Assembly (NCBI RefSeq): GCF_014489075.1
Contig: NZ_JACTGR010000001.1
Location: 124,001 to 188,000, forward strand
Reading direction: 5' to 3'
Length of the DNA stretch: 64,000 nucleotides
DNA from: Sphingomonas sp. JC676
GTDB taxonomy: Bacteria; Pseudomonadota; Alphaproteobacteria; Sphingomonadales; Sphingomonadaceae
This document shows positions 1-8,340 of the stretch, one piece after another. The first letter of the stretch is position 1. The number at the start of each line of letters is the position of its first letter. The notes beneath the pieces were generated by a model. The model ran no database searches. It saw only the letters and a program-made list of their open reading frames with translations, and was not told the origin of the DNA. A program made the position numbers and the translations under genes.

Positions 1-779
1 AACACGCTCGCGACGTCCTTCTGGGCGTGGAACACATTCTTGACCAGCGGTGGGAAGAGCACGCCGAGCACCGCGGCGATCGTCCAGAACACGCTGATCG
101 CGACGATCGCCAGATAGAGGCGGCGGATGTGCATCGTCGCCGAGATCAGCCGCCACGAGGCGCGGAAGATATTGAAATCGATCTTCAAGCTGGTCAGCGG
201 TGGCGCCGGCGGAATCCGGCGCGAGGTGAGCCAGCCGATCACCGCGACGCCCACCACCGCAAAGGCTGCGCCGTGCGCGCTTATCACACCGCCGGCGATC
301 GTACCGCCCAGGATCGCGATATAGGTGCCGGCCTCGATCATGCCGGTGCCGCCGAGGACCTCGTCGTCCTCCAGGTGCTGAGGCAGGATCGCGTATTTGA
401 TCGGGCCGAAAAAGGTCGAGTGGATGCCCATGCCGACCAAAGCGACGAGCATCAGCGGCAGGCTCTTCAGGAAGATGCCGACGGCGCCGACCAGCATGAT
501 CAGCACCTCGGCGGCCTTGATGATCCGCATGATCTTCGCCTTGTCGTACGTGTCCGCCAATTGGCCGGCGAGCGCGCTGAACAGGAAGAAGGGCAGGATG
601 AAGATGCCGGTGGCGATCGCGCTGAACCGCGTCTCGTCCTCCACCGAATTGAAGATCTGGTACGTCGCGAAGAAGATCATCGCGTTCTTGAACAGATTGT
701 CGTTGAAGGCCCCGAGGAACTGGGTGACGAACAACGGCAGGAACCGGCGCTCCCTCATCAAGCCGAGCGCACCTATCAT
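1..779 (-). CDS. Partial MFS transporter, LplT/Aas type (cut by left window edge)
   Basis: Leftward gene whose 3' part lies outside the window; about 259 N-terminal residues are present. The translation carries QFLGAFNDNLFK near residues 15-26, a signature of the LplT/Aas branch of the major facilitator superfamily (lysophospholipid transport and recycling at the inner membrane), followed by several hydrophobic segments. Start chosen at the ATG at 779, which has AAGG about 7 nt upstream; an in-frame ATG at 758 (MRERRF) is the alternative. In many alphaproteobacteria this MFS module is fused to an acyltransferase and an acyl-ACP synthetase; whether that is so here cannot be seen. Divergent from pgsA, another phospholipid gene, which fits a lipid role. 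The family is fairly sure; the substrate is inferred. Confidence 0.8.
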   Translation of the reverse strand, partial: MIGALGLMRERRFLPLFVTQFLGAFNDNLFKNAMIFFATYQIFNSVEDETRFSAIATGIFILPFFLFSALAGQLADTYDKAKIMRIIKAAEVLIMLVGAVGIFLKSLPLMLVALVGMGIHSTFFGPIKYAILPQHLEDDEVLGGTGMIEAGTYIAILGGTIAGGVISAHGAAFAVVGVAVIGWLTSRRIPPAPPLTSLKIDFNIFRASWRLISATMHIRRLYLAIVAISVFWTIAAVLGVLFPPLVKNVFHAQKDVASV

Positions 780-980
780 TTGCGAACCTTGCTCCCAACC
801 GGCGGAAATTGCCGCCAAACGAGCGCGCGGCATAGCCGAGCGACGGGCCGTGCGGCAACGAAATTCCCTTGACGCTTGCGGCAAGCGGCGGGGGAGGCCA
901 TGTCCAGCTTTGGGTCGGTCGCGCCGGCTTGCCCCTTCGCCTCTCCCGCTTCCGGGCGGGGAGTGCTAGGACGCGGTTCA

Positions 981-1535
981 ATGCTGACCCTGCCCAACAT
1001 CCTGACATTGTCCCGTATTCTGGCGGTGCCGCTGCTCGCGGGCTTCCTGTGGTGGCCCGAATGGCGCGAGGGCTATGCCATCGCCTTCGCGATCTACTGC
1101 CTGATGGGCATCACCGACTATTTCGACGGATATCTCGCACGTGCCCAGGGCACCGTCTCGAAGCTCGGCGTGTTCCTCGATCCGATCGCCGACAAGATCA
1201 TGATCGCTGCAGTGATCCTGATTCTGTGCGGCAAGCAGGTGATCGTGGAGTGGAACCTGGTTGCCGCGTTGGTGATCCTGGTACGCGAGATCGCGGTTTC
1301 GGGGCTGCGCGAGTTCCTGGGCGGGCTGCAGGTGTCGCTCCCGGTCTCGCGGCTCGCCAAATGGAAGACGACGCTGCAGCTTGCCGCGCTCGGGGCGCTG
1401 ATCCTCTCGCGCGCGCTGCCCGAATGGCCGTGGATGCTCACCGTCAGCCTGACCGCATTGTGGGTGGCGGCGGGGCTGACGCTGATCACCGGCTGGGACT
1501 ATCTGCGCGTCGGCCTGAAGCACATGGACACCTGA
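981..1535 (+). CDS. pgsA: CDP-diacylglycerol--glycerol-3-phosphate 3-phosphatidyltransferase
   Basis: Makes phosphatidylglycerol phosphate from CDP-diacylglycerol and glycerol-3-phosphate, the committed step to phosphatidylglycerol and cardiolipin, in the inner membrane. The 184-residue protein has the complete CDP-alcohol phosphatidyltransferase motif D-x2-DG-x2-AR-x8-G-x3-D-x3-D, beginning DYFDGYLAR at about residue 46, plus four or so membrane segments. The frame stays open upstream to 876, but MLTLPNILTLSRI at 981 is the usual N-terminus of the family and AGGA lies about 9 nt before it. moaD follows after 10 nt, so pgsA-moaD-moaE look co-transcribed. Length is normal for PgsA. Confidence 0.95.
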   Translation: MLTLPNILTLSRILAVPLLAGFLWWPEWREGYAIAFAIYCLMGITDYFDGYLARAQGTVSKLGVFLDPIADKIMIAAVILILCGKQVIVEWNLVAALVILVREIAVSGLREFLGGLQVSLPVSRLAKWKTTLQLAALGALILSRALPEWPWMLTVSLTALWVAAGLTLITGWDYLRVGLKHMDT

Positions 1536-1545
1536 GGTGATCACG

Positions 1546-1791
1546 ATGCTCTATTTCGCCTGGGTGCGCGAAGGCGTCGGCAGCGGCGAGGAGCAGGTCG
1601 ATCCGCCCGAGGCGGTACGCAATGTGGCCGATCTGATCGACTGGCTGGCGCAGCGGAGCCCGGGCCATGCCGAAGCGCTCCGCGAACCAACGAAGCTGCG
1701 CGCGGCGATCGACCAAAGGTTCGCGCCGCTCGATGCGCTGCTCGGCGATGCGCGCGAGGTTGCGCTCTTCCCGCCGGTGACCGGGGGATGA
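1546..1791 (+). CDS. moaD: Molybdopterin synthase sulfur carrier subunit
   Basis: Small ubiquitin-like protein of 81 residues that carries sulfur as a C-terminal thiocarboxylate and donates it, with MoaE, to precursor Z to make molybdopterin. The sequence ends in the required Gly-Gly (PPVTGG), and the N-terminus MLYFAWVRE is typical. The ATG at 1546 is preferred to an in-frame GTG at 1537 because GAGGTG at 1536-1540 lies at Shine-Dalgarno distance from it. The stop overlaps the moaE start as ATGA, implying translational coupling of the two synthase subunits. Confidence 0.93.
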   Translation: MLYFAWVREGVGSGEEQVDPPEAVRNVADLIDWLAQRSPGHAEALREPTKLRAAIDQRFAPLDALLGDAREVALFPPVTGG

Positions 1792-2225
1792 TCCGCGTCT
1801 CGGTCCAGCCTGCGCCGATCGATCTCGGCACCGAGATCGCCGGGGTCGAGGCCAAGGGAGCTGGGGCGATCGCCAGCTTCACCGGCACGGTACGCGGTGA
1901 CGACGGCGTCACCGAGCTGATGCTCGAACATTATCCGGGCATGACCGAAGGCGCGCTGGTCGCGCTCGCCGAGGAGGCGATGGTGCGCTGGGACCTGATG
2001 GCGGTGACGATGGTCCACCGTGTCGGCACGATGGAGCCGGGCGACCGCATCGTCTTCATCGCCACTGCCGCCGCACACCGGGCCGCCGCGCTGGAATCCT
2101 GCACCTATTTGATCGACCGGCTCAAGACCGACGCGCCCTTCTGGAAGCGCGAGCGGCGCGGCGACAGCGCGATCTGGGTAGAGGCGCGGGATAGCGACGC
2201 GGCGGCGGGGGAGCGCTGGGCCTAG
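1788..2225 (+). CDS. moaE: Molybdopterin synthase catalytic subunit
   Basis: Large subunit of molybdopterin synthase (145 aa), which converts precursor Z to molybdopterin using sulfur from MoaD. The sequence shows FTGTVR near residue 31, LEHYPGM, and DAPFWKRE near residues 118-125 followed by WVEAR, the region holding the catalytic lysines in the E. coli enzyme. Its ATG overlaps the moaD stop. The gene ends at TAG sharing the palindrome CTAG (2222-2225) with the stop of the convergent short-chain dehydrogenase. No other Mo-cofactor genes are in the window. Confidence 0.95.
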   Translation: MIRVSVQPAPIDLGTEIAGVEAKGAGAIASFTGTVRGDDGVTELMLEHYPGMTEGALVALAEEAMVRWDLMAVTMVHRVGTMEPGDRIVFIATAAAHRAAALESCTYLIDRLKTDAPFWKRERRGDSAIWVEARDSDAAAGERWA

Positions 2226-3049
2226 GCAGCAATGCCGGGGGCGAACATGTCCCGCATCTTCGCCAGATATCGGTCTTCCGACGTCGTCCAGCGCAGTTCT
2301 GCGAGCAGCCTCGTATCGGGGCCGGCCAGATAGCGGAGCTTCCGCTCTTCGTCGGTCGCGGCCGCGAAAGTGGACTCCGCCACCTCAGCCTCGGTGCAAT
2401 AGGCAGTCGGATAGTTGGCCATGTTCGCGAAACAGGCTTGCGCGAACGCGCCATAATCCGCCGGGATCAGGCCTTGCATGCGCGGACCGCCATTGGCGGT
2501 GAAGTTGGTGGTCGGCGCATAGCCCGGTTCCACCAGCCGCGCCTTGATCCCGAACGCCTCCAGTTCGTAGGACATGGATTCGGTGAAGCCTTCCACGGCG
2601 GATTTGCTGGCGGTGTAGATCGCCACCAGCGGCATGACGCCGATCGTGCTGCTCGAGGTCACGTTGATGATGACGCCACGCCCCTGTTTGCGCATCTGGG
2701 GGATGATGGCGCGGCAGGTCGCGAATACGCCGAAGGTGTTGGTCTCGAATATGTCGCGAACGATATTGTCGGGCGTGGCCTCGACGACGGAGGCCATGCC
2801 GATTCCCGCATTGTTCACCAGCACGTCGATTGCGCCGAATGTGGCGACGCCCTTGGCGATCGCCCTGTCGATGCTGGCGGCATCGGTGACGTCGAGCGGA
2901 AGCAGCTTCAGCCGATCGGAAGGCGGGAAAATGTTGGGATCGGGGCGTCGCATCGTGGCGAGCACATTCCATCCGCGATCCAGGAAGAGCTGGGCGATCG
3001 CCTTGCCATAGCCCGACGAGGTTCCGGTTATCAGCACGGTACTGGTCAT
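2222..3049 (-). CDS. Short-chain dehydrogenase/reductase (SDR), substrate unknown
   Basis: Classical NAD(P)-dependent SDR of 275 residues. It has the Rossmann motif TGTSSGYG at residues 8-15, NNAG near residue 81, a catalytic serine in NVTSSST and the catalytic pair YTASK. Arginine just after the first beta strand region (MRRP) suggests NADP preference, but this is an inference. GGAGA lies at normal distance before the ATG. The gene is divergent from an AraC-family regulator across 89 bp that contain an inverted pair of 18-bp elements, so the regulator probably controls it. The reaction cannot be named; related SDRs act on ketones, quinones or aldehydes. Confidence 0.88.
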   Translation of the reverse strand: MTSTVLITGTSSGYGKAIAQLFLDRGWNVLATMRRPDPNIFPPSDRLKLLPLDVTDAASIDRAIAKGVATFGAIDVLVNNAGIGMASVVEATPDNIVRDIFETNTFGVFATCRAIIPQMRKQGRGVIINVTSSSTIGVMPLVAIYTASKSAVEGFTESMSYELEAFGIKARLVEPGYAPTTNFTANGGPRMQGLIPADYGAFAQACFANMANYPTAYCTEAEVAESTFAAATDEERKLRYLAGPDTRLLAELRWTTSEDRYLAKMRDMFAPGIAA

Positions 3050-3077
3050 TTCATGTCTCCATTTCCAGCGCCCAGGA

Positions 3078-3105
3078 TAGACATGTCATCTGGATGATCT
3101 ATAAT
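3078..3105 (+). promoter_or_regulatory. Candidate sigma70-type promoter of the AraC-family gene
   Basis: TAGACA (3078-3083) and a perfect TATAAT (3100-3105) are separated by 16 nt, one mismatch from the sigma70 consensus. Initiation near 3112 would leave a leader of about 27 nt before the ATG at 3139. The -10 hexamer lies inside the first of the two inverted 18-bp elements described separately, so a protein bound there would block it. Confidence 0.5.
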
Positions 3106-3145
3106 GAATGATCCGAAATTAATTACTGATCGTCCATAATGGATC
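3096..3145. promoter_or_regulatory. Inverted pair of 18-bp elements between SDR and AraC-family genes
   Basis: Two 18-bp sites bounded by GATC occur at 3096-3113 and 3128-3145. Reading the first on the minus strand and the second on the plus strand gives the shared form GATCRTYCATWATRGATC, identical at 14 of 18 positions. Their centres are 32 bp apart, about three helical turns. The first covers the putative -10, the second covers the ATG of the AraC-family gene. Arrangement and position suggest an operator for autoregulation and control of the divergent SDR; no binding is proven. Confidence 0.45.
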
Positions 3146-4074
3146 CCCTTAGCCACATCATCGCCCTGCTCCGGCCCAGCGCCGCGCTCTCGAAGCCGAT
3201 CGCGGCACGGGGGGATTGGGGTGTGCGCTACGCCGCCTATGGGCATCCCGGCTTTGCCATGGTCCTGACCGGGCAATGCTGGCTCGCGGTCGAAGGGGAA
3301 GAGCCGTTGCTGCTCCAGCGCGGGGACTTCGTCCTGCTGCCGTCGACACCGGCGTTCGCGATGTTCAGCCGGCCGGGGATCGCGTGCGTGCCCGCTCAGC
3401 CCGGGGACGGCGCCGTCCGGCACGGCGATCCGGATGGCTCGCCCGATTTCGAGATGCTGGGAGGCGCTTTCCGGGTCGAGCCGTTCAATGGCCCGTTGCT
3501 GGTCGCGCTACTGCCGGGGGTGATCCATGTCCGCGCGGCCGATGGCGATACCGGGCGCCTCTCGCGGATCATCGACCTGATCGCAGACGAATCCGCCGCG
3601 GATCGGCCCGGCCGGGAAATGATTCTGGAACGGTTGTTGGAAGTGATGCTGGTGGAGTGCCTGCGATGGCGCGGGATCGGCGGTGGCGTCCTGCCGCCGG
3701 GTTTGCTGAGTGGGATGCGCGATCCAGCTTTGGCAAAGGCGATCCGCGCAATGCATTCCGACGTACGGGCCGGATGGACCGTGGCCGAGCTCGCGCGGCT
3801 TGCCGGCATGTCGCGCTCCGCCTTTTCTGCCCGCTTTGGTGAGACGCTGGGCTGCGCACCGATCGAATATCTCACGCGCTGGCGGATGGTGCTGGCGCAG
3901 GACGCGCTGAGCCGCGGGACGCCTTTGCTCGACCGCCTGGCGGAAGAGATCGGGTACGAGTCTGCCAGCGCCTTCAGCACCGCTTTCCGCAGGCGCGTCG
4001 GCAGCTCGCCGGGCGCATTCGCGCGCTCGCGCCGGAACGGTGATGCGGTTGCATTGCGCGTGGCCGCGGCATAA
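3139..4074 (+). CDS. AraC-family transcriptional regulator with N-terminal cupin
   Basis: Regulator of 311 residues. The N-terminal half (about 1-190) is an AraC-type cupin sensor beginning MDPLSHIIALLRP, a very common start for this subfamily. Residues about 205-295 hold two helix-turn-helix units: WTVAELARLAGMSRSAFSAR and, after it, the LAEEIGYESASAFSTAFRR segment typical of the second recognition helix. It is divergent from the SDR gene and probably activates it in response to a small molecule, a common arrangement for this family. No clear Shine-Dalgarno precedes the ATG, and a candidate operator covers it. The ligand is unknown. Confidence 0.9.
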   Translation: MDPLSHIIALLRPSAALSKPIAARGDWGVRYAAYGHPGFAMVLTGQCWLAVEGEEPLLLQRGDFVLLPSTPAFAMFSRPGIACVPAQPGDGAVRHGDPDGSPDFEMLGGAFRVEPFNGPLLVALLPGVIHVRAADGDTGRLSRIIDLIADESAADRPGREMILERLLEVMLVECLRWRGIGGGVLPPGLLSGMRDPALAKAIRAMHSDVRAGWTVAELARLAGMSRSAFSARFGETLGCAPIEYLTRWRMVLAQDALSRGTPLLDRLAEEIGYESASAFSTAFRRRVGSSPGAFARSRRNGDAVALRVAAA

Positions 4075-4100
4075 CGAGCGCCGCTTACGCTATTTTCGGA

Positions 4101-5000
4101 CTAGTGCGCGTCTCGCAACACATCCGCCAACAGGCGGAAGTCGCGTTCGCGTGGGGACGCCTTGCGCCAGACCAAAGCGATGTTGCGGGCGGCGTTCTCG
4201 GCCTCCAGCGGCCGCGCGGTGACATCGGTGTGATCGAGGATGCCGGCGTCGATCGCCATTTCGGGCAGCATCGTCACGCCAAGGCCATTGTCGACCATCT
4301 GGACCATGGTGTGGAGCGAGGTGCCCATCATCGTCGCCTCGGCGCGCAGCTCGGGGCGGTTGCATGCCGCAAGGGCGTGATCCTTCAGGCAATGGCCGTC
4401 CTCGAGCATCAGCAGGCGCGTCTCGTCAATCGCGGCGGGGCGGATCATCGGCGTGGCGTCCATTTCCCCCTCGCGGAACGCGACGAACAGGCGATCGTCG
4501 AACAAGGGCGCAGCCTCCACGTCACCACAGGCGAAGGGCAAAGCGAGCAGCACGCAATCGGTGCGGCCATGGTTCAGCCCCTCACAGGCCTGGCCGCTGG
4601 TCTCCTCGCGCAGATAGAGCTTGAGGTCGGGATATTCGCTGCGGAGCTTGGGCAGGATGCGCGGGAGCAGGAAGGGGGCGATGGTCGGGATCACGCTCAT
4701 CCGCATCTCGCCCGACAAAGGGCGGCCGGCGGCGCGGGCGAGGTCGCTCAATTCGTCGGCCTCGCGCAGCACGCGGCGCGCCTTGTCGACGATCCGCTCG
4801 CCCAGCGGGGTGAAGCGGACGACGCGGCGGGTGCGCTCGACCAGCACCACGCCGATCAGCGTCTCGAGTTCGCGGATGCCGGCGGAGAGCGTCGACTGAG
4901 TGACGAAGGTCGCCTCCGCCGCGCGGCCGAAATGGCCCGAATCGTGGAGTGCGACGAGGTATTGGAGCTGCTTGAGCGTCGGGAGATAGGTGGCGGCCAG
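4101..5000 (-). CDS. oxyR: Hydrogen-peroxide-inducible activator OxyR, apparent CTG start
   Basis: LysR-family peroxide sensor. From the CTG at 5000 the protein is 299 residues, close to E. coli OxyR (305). The N-terminal helix-turn-helix lies at about residues 9-60 (FGRAAEATFVTQSTLS), and the effector domain holds GHCLKDHALAAC, the two redox cysteines separated by eight residues exactly as Cys199/Cys208 of E. coli OxyR. There is no ATG, GTG or TTG in frame between the upstream TAG and residue 51, which is inside the conserved domain. The CTG at 5000 has GGAG 7 nt upstream and gives the usual family N-terminus (ATYLPTLKQLQYL). Lies downstream of ahpC-ahpF on the same strand, its expected targets. 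Confidence 0.92.
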   Translation of the reverse strand: MAATYLPTLKQLQYLVALHDSGHFGRAAEATFVTQSTLSAGIRELETLIGVVLVERTRRVVRFTPLGERIVDKARRVLREADELSDLARAAGRPLSGEMRMSVIPTIAPFLLPRILPKLRSEYPDLKLYLREETSGQACEGLNHGRTDCVLLALPFACGDVEAAPLFDDRLFVAFREGEMDATPMIRPAAIDETRLLMLEDGHCLKDHALAACNRPELRAEATMMGTSLHTMVQMVDNGLGVTMLPEMAIDAGILDHTDVTARPLEAENAARNIALVWRKASPRERDFRLLADVLRDAH

Positions 5001-5050
5001 TGATCGTCTCCGTCGATTGTCTGGCTGCTATATAGTGATTTTACCTCTCA

Positions 5051-5131
5051 CGTCACCCCGGCGAAGGCCGGGGCCCAGAGTTACGGGCGATCCGCTTTGG
5101 GCTCTGGATCCCGGCCTTCGCCGGGATGACG
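5051..5131. repeat. Intergenic palindromic repeat, copy 1 (long inverted repeat)
   Basis: Arms 5051-5080 and 5102-5131 are inverted copies matching at 27 of 30 positions, with a 21-nt loop. Each arm contains its own smaller palindrome (CCCCGGC-GAAG-GCCGGGG). A related element sits at 13716-13820, sharing the outer sequence CGTCACCCCGGC. It lies between ahpF and oxyR, where an RNA hairpin could separate the two transcripts. It looks like a dispersed REP-type element. Confidence 0.8.
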
Positions 5132-5141
5132 AAAGGAGGAG

Positions 5142-6719
5142 TTACGCGGCCTCTTCGAGCTCCGCGGGCAACCGGATCAGATAATCGAAGGCGGAGAGCG
5201 CGGCGGTGGAGCCGGCGCCCATCGCGATCACGATCTGCTTGTAGGGCACCGTCGTCGCATCGCCCGCTGCGAAGATGCCGCGCTGCGAGGTCTCGCCGCG
5301 ATGATCGATCTCGATCTCGCCGCGCGGGGTGAGCGCGACCGCATGCTTCAGCCATTCGGTGTTGGGGACGAGGCCGATCTGGACGAAGATGCCCTCCAGC
5401 TCGACCTGGTGCAGCGTGTCGTGATTGCGGTCCTTGTAGCTGAGCCCGGTCACCTTCTCGCCGTCGCCATGCACTTCGGTGGTCAGCGCTGAGGTGATGA
5501 TCTTGACGTTGGGCAGGCTGGCGAGCTTGCGCTGGAGCACCGCATCGGCGCGCAGTTGGCTGTCATATTCGATCAGCGTGACGTGCGCGACGAGGCCCGC
5601 CAGGTCGATCGCTGCCTCAACGCCCGAATTGCCGCCGCCGATCACCGCGACGCGCTTGCCCTTGTAGAGCGGGCCGTCGCAGTGCGGGCAATAGGCCACG
5701 CCCTTGTTCTTGTAATCGTCCTCGCCGGGCACGTTCATCTGGCGCCAGCGCGCGCCGGTCGACAGGATCAGCGTGCGCGCCTTGAGCGTCGCGCCATTCT
5801 CCAGCACCACCTCGTGCAGGCCGCCCTCGATACGCGACGGGATCAGCTTCTCGGCACGCTGGAGGTTCATGATGTCGACGTCATATTCCTTGACGTGCTG
5901 CTCCAGATGCGCGGCCAGCTTGGGCCCTTCGGTGTGCGAGACCGAGATGAAATTCTCGATCGCCATCGTGTCGAGCACCTGGCCGCCGAAGCGCTCGGCG
6001 GCGATGCCGGTGCGGATGCCCTTGCGCGCGGCATAGATCGCCGCTGCGGCGCCGGCGGGGCCGCCGCCGATGACGAGCACCTCGAACGGCTCCTTGGTCT
6101 TGATCTTCTCGGCGGCGCGCGCGGTGGCGCCGCTGTCGATCTTGGCGACGATCTGCTCGAGCTCCATCCGGCCCTGGCCGAACGGCTCGCCGTTCAGGAA
6201 GACGGTGGGGACCGCCATGATCTTGCGCTCCTCGACTTCCGCCGGGAACAGGCCGCCGTCGATTGCGGTGTGGGTGATGCGTGGATTGAGCACCGCCATC
6301 AGGTTGAGCGCCTGCACCACGTCCGGGCAATTCTGGCAGGTCAGCGAGAAATAGGTCTCGAAGGCATAGTCGCCGTCGAGATCCTTGACCTGCTGGATCA
6401 GCTCCTGCGCGGCCTTGGACGGGTGGCCGCCGACCTGGAGCAGAGCGAGCACCAGCGAGGTGAACTCATGACCCATTGGCAGGCCGGCGAAGCGCACGCC
6501 GATATCGGTGCCGGCGCGGCGGATCATGAAGCTGGGGACGCGCTTGTCGTCATTCGCCCGGATCACCGCGATCTGATCGGACAAAGCCGCGATTTCGTTC
6601 AGCAGTTCGCCCAGCTCGCGCGACTTGGCATCGTCGCCCAGACTGGCGACGAGCTCGATCGGCTGCCTGATGTTGACCAGATAGGCCTTGAGCTGCTGCG
6701 TCAGATTGGCGTCGAGCAT
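5142..6719 (-). CDS. ahpF: Alkyl hydroperoxide reductase subunit F
   Basis: Flavoprotein of 525 residues that passes electrons from NAD(P)H to AhpC so that it can reduce organic peroxides and H2O2. The N-terminal thioredoxin-fold region has CQNC near residue 130, the FAD site has [10 protein letters not shown] near residue 219, the redox-active pair is CPHC near residue 348, and the second dinucleotide fold has [10 protein letters not shown]. Length and cysteines match E. coli AhpF (521 aa). Start [11 protein letters not shown] at 6719 has GGAG upstream; the frame extends further 5' but that part overlaps the intergenic hairpin. Follows ahpC and precedes oxyR on the same strand. Confidence 0.97.
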   Translation of the reverse strand: MLDANLTQQLKAYLVNIRQPIELVASLGDDAKSRELGELLNEIAALSDQIAVIRANDDKRVPSFMIRRAGTDIGVRFAGLPMGHEFTSLVLALLQVGGHPSKAAQELIQQVKDLDGDYAFETYFSLTCQNCPDVVQALNLMAVLNPRITHTAIDGGLFPAEVEERKIMAVPTVFLNGEPFGQGRMELEQIVAKIDSGATARAAEKIKTKEPFEVLVIGGGPAGAAAAIYAARKGIRTGIAAERFGGQVLDTMAIENFISVSHTEGPKLAAHLEQHVKEYDVDIMNLQRAEKLIPSRIEGGLHEVVLENGATLKARTLILSTGARWRQMNVPGEDDYKNKGVAYCPHCDGPLYKGKRVAVIGGGNSGVEAAIDLAGLVAHVTLIEYDSQLRADAVLQRKLASLPNVKIITSALTTEVHGDGEKVTGLSYKDRNHDTLHQVELEGIFVQIGLVPNTEWLKHAVALTPRGEIEIDHRGETSQRGIFAAGDATTVPYKQIVIAMGAGSTAALSAFDYLIRLPAELEEAA

Positions 6720-6747
6720 GAGGAAACTCCTGTTTTTACAGACAAAA

Positions 6748-6786
6748 CGGCCCGGGACGGGGAGGGGGAGGGTCCGTCCCGGGCCG
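6748..6786 (-). terminator. Terminator/attenuator between ahpC and ahpF
   Basis: Perfect 13-bp inverted repeat (6748-6760 with 6774-6786, arm CGGCCCGGGACGG) followed on the minus strand by TTTTG. It lies between the stop of ahpC and the start of ahpF. Partial termination here would give more AhpC than AhpF, the ratio needed by the enzyme system. Confidence 0.75.
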
Positions 6787-6816
6787 CAATGGGCACTCGT
6801 AGGGGGCGACGAGTGC

Positions 6817-7380
6817 TTAGATCTTGCCGACCAGGTCGAGCGACGGGGCCAGGGTCTCTTCACCCTCTTCCCACTTCGCCGGGCAGACTTCGCCGGGGTG
6901 CGCTGCAATATATTGCGCGGCCTTGATCTTGCGGAGCAGCTCGGTCGCGTTGCGGCCGACACCTTCCGAAGTGATCTCGACGAGCTGGATCACGCCCTCG
7001 GGATCGATCACGAACGTGCCGCGATCGGCCAGGCCCTGACCTTCACGCAGAACCTCGAAATTGGTCGAGAGCGCATGATTCTGGTCACCCAGCATGTAAT
7101 AGTTGATCTTGCCGATCGCGGGCGACGTGTCGTGCCAGGCCTTGTGGCTGAAATGCGTATCAGTCGAAACCGAATATACTTCGACACCCATCTTCTGGAG
7201 ATTGGGATAGATGTCAGCGAGGTCTTCGAGTTCGGTCGGGCACACGAAAGTGAAGTCCGCCGGATAGAAGAAGAACACTGCCCACTTGCCCTTCACGTCG
7301 CCGTCGGTGACGGTGACGAACTTGCCTTCCTTGTAAGCCTGCGCGGTGAACGGCTTGAGCGAGCTGCCGATGAGAGCCAT
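6817..7380 (-). CDS. ahpC: Alkyl hydroperoxide reductase subunit C (2-Cys peroxiredoxin)
   Basis: Cytosolic 2-Cys peroxiredoxin of 187 residues, the same length as E. coli AhpC. The peroxidatic cysteine lies in FTFVCPTEL (about residue 47) and the resolving cysteine in GEVCPAKW (about residue 166), so it is the classic AhpF-dependent type. Start [11 protein letters not shown] at 7380 has GGAG upstream; a longer in-frame reading to 7458 lacks family similarity. First gene of ahpC-ahpF with oxyR beyond; a palindrome at 7484-7499 about 100 bp upstream is a candidate regulator site. Confidence 0.97.
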   Translation of the reverse strand: MALIGSSLKPFTAQAYKEGKFVTVTDGDVKGKWAVFFFYPADFTFVCPTELEDLADIYPNLQKMGVEVYSVSTDTHFSHKAWHDTSPAIGKINYYMLGDQNHALSTNFEVLREGQGLADRGTFVIDPEGVIQLVEITSEGVGRNATELLRKIKAAQYIAAHPGEVCPAKWEEGEETLAPSLDLVGKI

Positions 7381-7483
7381 GTGGTTTCTTCTCCAGGGTT
7401 GATGTTGCAATGCGGCAGATACGGGCGCGCAAAGGCTTTGTGAAATTGGAAGCCTCATTCTTGCTGATCGACTCAGTCACTCA

Positions 7484-7499
7484 ATCAATTGGAATTGAT
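7484..7499. promoter_or_regulatory. Palindrome upstream of ahpC
   Basis: ATCAATTGGAATTGAT is a 7+2+7 inverted repeat with perfect arms, in an AT-rich stretch about 100 bp upstream of the ahpC start. OxyR is the natural candidate because it is encoded in the same cluster, but the spacing does not exactly match the E. coli ATAG-N7-CTAT half-sites. Confidence 0.4.
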
Positions 7500-7525
7500 C
7501 GAGCCGAACGATAGGGCGGGAGGCT

Positions 7526-8284
7526 TCAGCGCAACGCCAGATAGAGATTGTAGAGGCTGGTCGCAGTCAGCACCAAGCCGACAAGCAGCATCAGCATCTT
7601 GGGCTCGACCCGCTTGGCGAGCAGCGCGCCGAAGGGGGCGGCGATCACGCCGCCGATCAGCAGGCCCACCGTCGCCAGCGTGAACGCCTCCCAGCCGAGC
7701 TGGGTGATGAAGGTCGCCGAGATGGTGGCGGTGAGGAAGAACTCCGCGGTGTTGACCGTGCCGATCGTCGTGCGCGGGCTGGCGCCCTGGACGAGCAGGT
7801 TCGACGTGACCACCGGGCCCCAGCCGCCGCCGCCGGCGGCATCGAGGAAGCCGCCGACGAGCCCGAGCGGCTCGACGATCTTGGGCGCGCGCTCCTTGGG
7901 TGGATAGTGCCGGCTGCGCCACAGCAGATACAGGCCGATCGCAGTCAGATAGGTGAGGATGTACGGCTTGGCGGTGGCGGCATGGATGTTCGAGAGGACA
8001 TAGGCGCCCAGGGCGCCGCCGATCACGCCGGGGATCATCAGGCGCAGAAACAGCTTCCAGTTCACGTTCTTGTGGAGGGCGTGGCTGATGCCGGAAACGG
8101 CGGTGGTGAAGGTCTCGACCGTGTGGACGCCGGCCGAGGCGGCCGCCGGCGGCACGCCCAGGCTCAGGAGCAGCGTGTTCGAGATCACGCCGAAAGCCAT
8201 GCCCAGCGCACCGTCCACCATCTGCGCGGCGAATCCCACCGCGATGAAGGGCAGGAGCACCGTGAGGTCGATTCCGAAGATCAT
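7526..8284 (-). CDS. TauE/SafE-family (TSUP) membrane exporter
   Basis: Polytopic inner-membrane protein of 252 residues with about eight hydrophobic segments. It starts MIFGIDLTVLLPF and has the glycine-rich repeated motifs of the TauE/SafE family, including QMVDGALGMAFG near residue 21 and DAAGGGGWGPVV near residue 148. Members export or take up sulfite, sulfoacetate or related sulfur compounds. Divergence from cysE supports a link to sulfur metabolism, but the substrate is not shown by the sequence. A 16-bp imperfect palindrome lies in the shared intergenic region. Confidence 0.9.
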   Translation of the reverse strand: MIFGIDLTVLLPFIAVGFAAQMVDGALGMAFGVISNTLLLSLGVPPAAASAGVHTVETFTTAVSGISHALHKNVNWKLFLRLMIPGVIGGALGAYVLSNIHAATAKPYILTYLTAIGLYLLWRSRHYPPKERAPKIVEPLGLVGGFLDAAGGGGWGPVVTSNLLVQGASPRTTIGTVNTAEFFLTATISATFITQLGWEAFTLATVGLLIGGVIAAPFGALLAKRVEPKMLMLLVGLVLTATSLYNLYLALR

Positions 8285-8340
8285 TCAGGCCCTTTTCCGC
8301 ACGGTTGTTACACGGGAAATGCCGGTCCCCGCGAATTCCT

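Noticed and set aside
27..872. A 281-codon open frame on the plus strand at the left edge
   Set aside because: It is antisense to the MFS transporter; composition (Asp/Arg/His-rich) is that of a shadow frame in GC-rich DNA.
5556..6926. 456-codon frame opposite ahpF
   Set aside because: Shadow frame; ahpF has full family support.
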